The notes beneath the pieces were generated by a model. It saw nothing but the letters and a program-made list of their open reading frames with translations. It made no database searches and was not told where the DNA came from. This document shows, piece after piece, positions 5,328 to 6,924 of a stretch of DNA of 6,924 bases. Location of the stretch: positions 1 to 6,924 of the forward strand of contig JAGHDE010000105.1 of the NCBI GenBank assembly GCA_021160085.1, read 5' to 3'. The position numbers and the translations under genes are program-made. The DNA is from Pseudomonadota bacterium. GTDB taxonomy: Bacteria > Desulfobacterota > WTBG01 > JAGOGO01. How positions within the stretch are numbered: position 1 is the stretch's first letter; each line of letters starts with the position of its first letter.

Positions 5328-6924
5328 ATGTTATTAAGGATGTGCTTGCACTATACGGTGAAATATTTCTTTCTATTTTTTTTGTTTGTCTTAGGCTGTG
5401 CTTATCCAGTGGTGAGAGAGCCAGCAACCCCTTCTCCGGAATTATCGCTTTCTCAAAGGGGAAATGAGTTGATGTTTCAAGAAGAGGCTCAAATAGAGAG
5501 GCTTAAAGAACTCATGCCGAACTGGGAAGCAGAGATCAACACGCTTATCGATTCTTTAGTTGCAGAAGAAGAAAAGAGAAGTGTGATAGAAAAGATTATT
5601 TTGGCGGGCAATGATGGCGACATTGTAAAAAATAGAAAAATTGTTTCTTGTCTGGAAACGTTGAAACAGATTAAAACTCTTCAACAAAAGTTGAATGAAA
5701 AAGAGAGAGCATTGTTCCGGGAAACAATCTATCTAAAACTGATAAATCATTATCTTTCCTGCCTGAAATTGTCAGAAGAAATAAGAAAGGACTACTCTCT
5801 TTCCGGGGTCTCCCCCGCCAAAATTAAGGAGAAGATCGAAGATGATTATCAAAGTGGTAATTTTTATAAGGTAGTATCCAGCTATCGTAATTTGAAGCGA
5901 GGAGAAACAGAGTCAGGAGGGGATCTTAAAAACCATGCTTATTATGTTCTCTCCCTGATTCAATTAGGACTGACCGAAGAAGCGGGAAGGGCTGCTGAAA
6001 ATCTCCTGAAAGAGGGTTTTGTTATTACCTCTGATAACGCTTATCTGATGTTTAAATTAGGGGAATGGCTCATAGACATGGAACACTATGAAGTTGCGGA
6101 AAGATTTTTCCAAAGGATAATCCAATTTTACCGGACTGAGGAAGAATGGCATGAAAAAGCCGAAGCCAAAGCAGCCCTTTTCCAGAGTGATATTCAATAT
6201 TTAAAAGTAAGAAACAAGCTTGATCAAGCAATTGATTTGTTTGAAAGAGGAAAAAATTTTTCCAGGGGCTGCTTGTTATGTTTAGATGCCCAAAAGTATT
6301 GCCCTGACCCTGCCTGTCAGGATGAAGTTAAAAGCACGCTTGATAAGTTTGTAGCAATAACAGTTGCTGATATGGAAGAGGATCTTTTACAGATCGATCA
6401 AAAGATCGAAGAATCAAAAATTTTAGAAGCCAGAACATTGATCTCCCAGATTAAAAAATCCTTCCCGGGAGAAGAGTACCCTCTCCCTATAATTGAAAGG
6501 CTGGCGTTAGTTCAAGAGAAGGAGAAAATATTACAGGAAGAAGAGTTAAAATGGAAAGATGAATTAGATCGACAAAAGCTGGAAAAAGCTGATAAACTTT
6601 TAGAGGGAGAGCATTATGAAGAAGTGATTGAAATATTTGATCAGTTTCAGGGGACCCCGTATCAGGATGAGGCGGAAATAAAAAAACAGTTGGCCATTGA
6701 CGGTTTGGCTCGTGATAAACGCATAAGAGCGGGACAACTATTTTTTGAAGCAAAACATTCTGAAGACCCGGAAATAAAAAAGACCTATTTTATCGAAAGC
6801 TATAATATTTTGGAGGATGTCATCCGTTGTTATCCCAATAATAAGTATGCTGAAAAAATTAAAAAAAACTTAGAAGATGTCCGCTCGGAAATTGAAAAAA
6901 TTTATCCTCAGTTTTTCTTAGAGG
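5328..6924 (+). CDS. TPR-like lipoprotein, possible PBP partner (3' end outside window)
   Basis: A frame open from ATG 5328 to the right edge, 532 codons without a stop. The N-terminus is a lipoprotein signal: a short basic start, a hydrophobic core (YFFLFFLFVL) and a lipobox VLGC with the lipidated cysteine at C24; the residues after it (AYPV) lack Asp at +2, so outer-membrane sorting is expected if E. coli-like rules hold. The mature part is almost wholly helical. TPR-like helix pairs are seen around 170-230, 235-270 and 275-310, and again at 419-445 and 463-520 (ESYNILEDVIRCYPNNKYAE), with a charged coiled-coil-like stretch at 394-420. A small Cys cluster, C315-x2-C318-x6-C325-x4-C330, interrupts the repeats. 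The ending resembles the last helices of such proteins, so little may be missing. It begins 43 bp after the PBP with no terminator between them, suggesting co-expression. I do not recognise a named family. A scaffold or PBP-activator role is inferred from lipid anchor, TPR-like fold and position. Confidence 0.82.
   Translation, partial: MLLRMCLHYTVKYFFLFFLFVLGCAYPVVREPATPSPELSLSQRGNELMFQEEAQIERLKELMPNWEAEINTLIDSLVAEEEKRSVIEKIILAGNDGDIVKNRKIVSCLETLKQIKTLQQKLNEKERALFRETIYLKLINHYLSCLKLSEEIRKDYSLSGVSPAKIKEKIEDDYQSGNFYKVVSSYRNLKRGETESGGDLKNHAYYVLSLIQLGLTEEAGRAAENLLKEGFVITSDNAYLMFKLGEWLIDMEHYEVAERFFQRIIQFYRTEEEWHEKAEAKAALFQSDIQYLKVRNKLDQAIDLFERGKNFSRGCLLCLDAQKYCPDPACQDEVKSTLDKFVAITVADMEEDLLQIDQKIEESKILEARTLISQIKKSFPGEEYPLPIIERLALVQEKEKILQEEELKWKDELDRQKLEKADKLLEGEHYEEVIEIFDQFQGTPYQDEAEIKKQLAIDGLARDKRIRAGQLFFEAKHSEDPEIKKTYFIESYNILEDVIRCYPNNKYAEKIKKNLEDVRSEIEKIYPQFFLE

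Noticed and set aside
6394..6409. Inverted repeat TCGATC-aaaa-GATCGA, a possible operator or hairpin
   Set aside because: It sits deep inside the lipoprotein frame in a charged helix and has no other support as a regulatory site.
6487..6753. Antisense open frame of 88 codons near the right edge
   Set aside because: It overlaps the long lipoprotein frame, which has a lipobox and TPR-like repeats and explains the region better.

Overview
The window comes from an AT-leaning bacterial genome with every convincing gene on the + strand. A class A penicillin-binding protein followed by a secreted lipoprotein, together with an AmrS-type radical SAM enzyme and a DUF6125-like protein, suggests an anaerobic bacterium with a Gram-negative envelope. 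The penicillin-binding protein resembles, from memory, those of Desulfobacterota (former Deltaproteobacteria). That placement is an inference from gene content, not a tested assignment.

Layout. Positions 1-234 hold the last 77 codons of a gene cut by the left edge. It resembles the winged-helix tail of RecG-like/AlbA_2 putative transcriptional regulators and opens with two copies of a 12-bp repeat. After a 126-bp gap with no convincing promoter or terminator come four tightly packed genes that look like one transcription unit: a DUF6125-like protein (361-855), the radical SAM enzyme AmrS (868-1881), a very large bifunctional class A PBP (1961-5284), and a TPR-like lipoprotein that runs off the right edge (5328-6924, 532 codons seen). 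No RNA gene, mobile element, CRISPR array or clear terminator was found, and no stretch over 300 bp lacks a gene.

How the genes may work together. The PBP has all the motifs expected for glycan polymerisation and peptide cross-linking, plus about 250 extra residues inside its transpeptidase domain. The adjacent TPR-like lipoprotein could be an outer-membrane partner of this PBP, by analogy with LpoA/LpoB of gammaproteobacteria; this is a hypothesis. The first two genes look like a separate redox or radical-chemistry pair. AmrS normally belongs with Memo and AMMECR1 proteins, and neither is encoded here.

The clearest anomaly is the 5' end of the PBP gene. The frame has only a TTG start with no good ribosome-binding site. 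An ATG three bases after amrS opens a frame that would join the PBP in phase if a run of nine A's were one base shorter. This is either a homopolymer error, a real frameshift, or a slippage site. I found no clearly unprecedented system; the PBP/lipoprotein pair and this start region deserve most attention.
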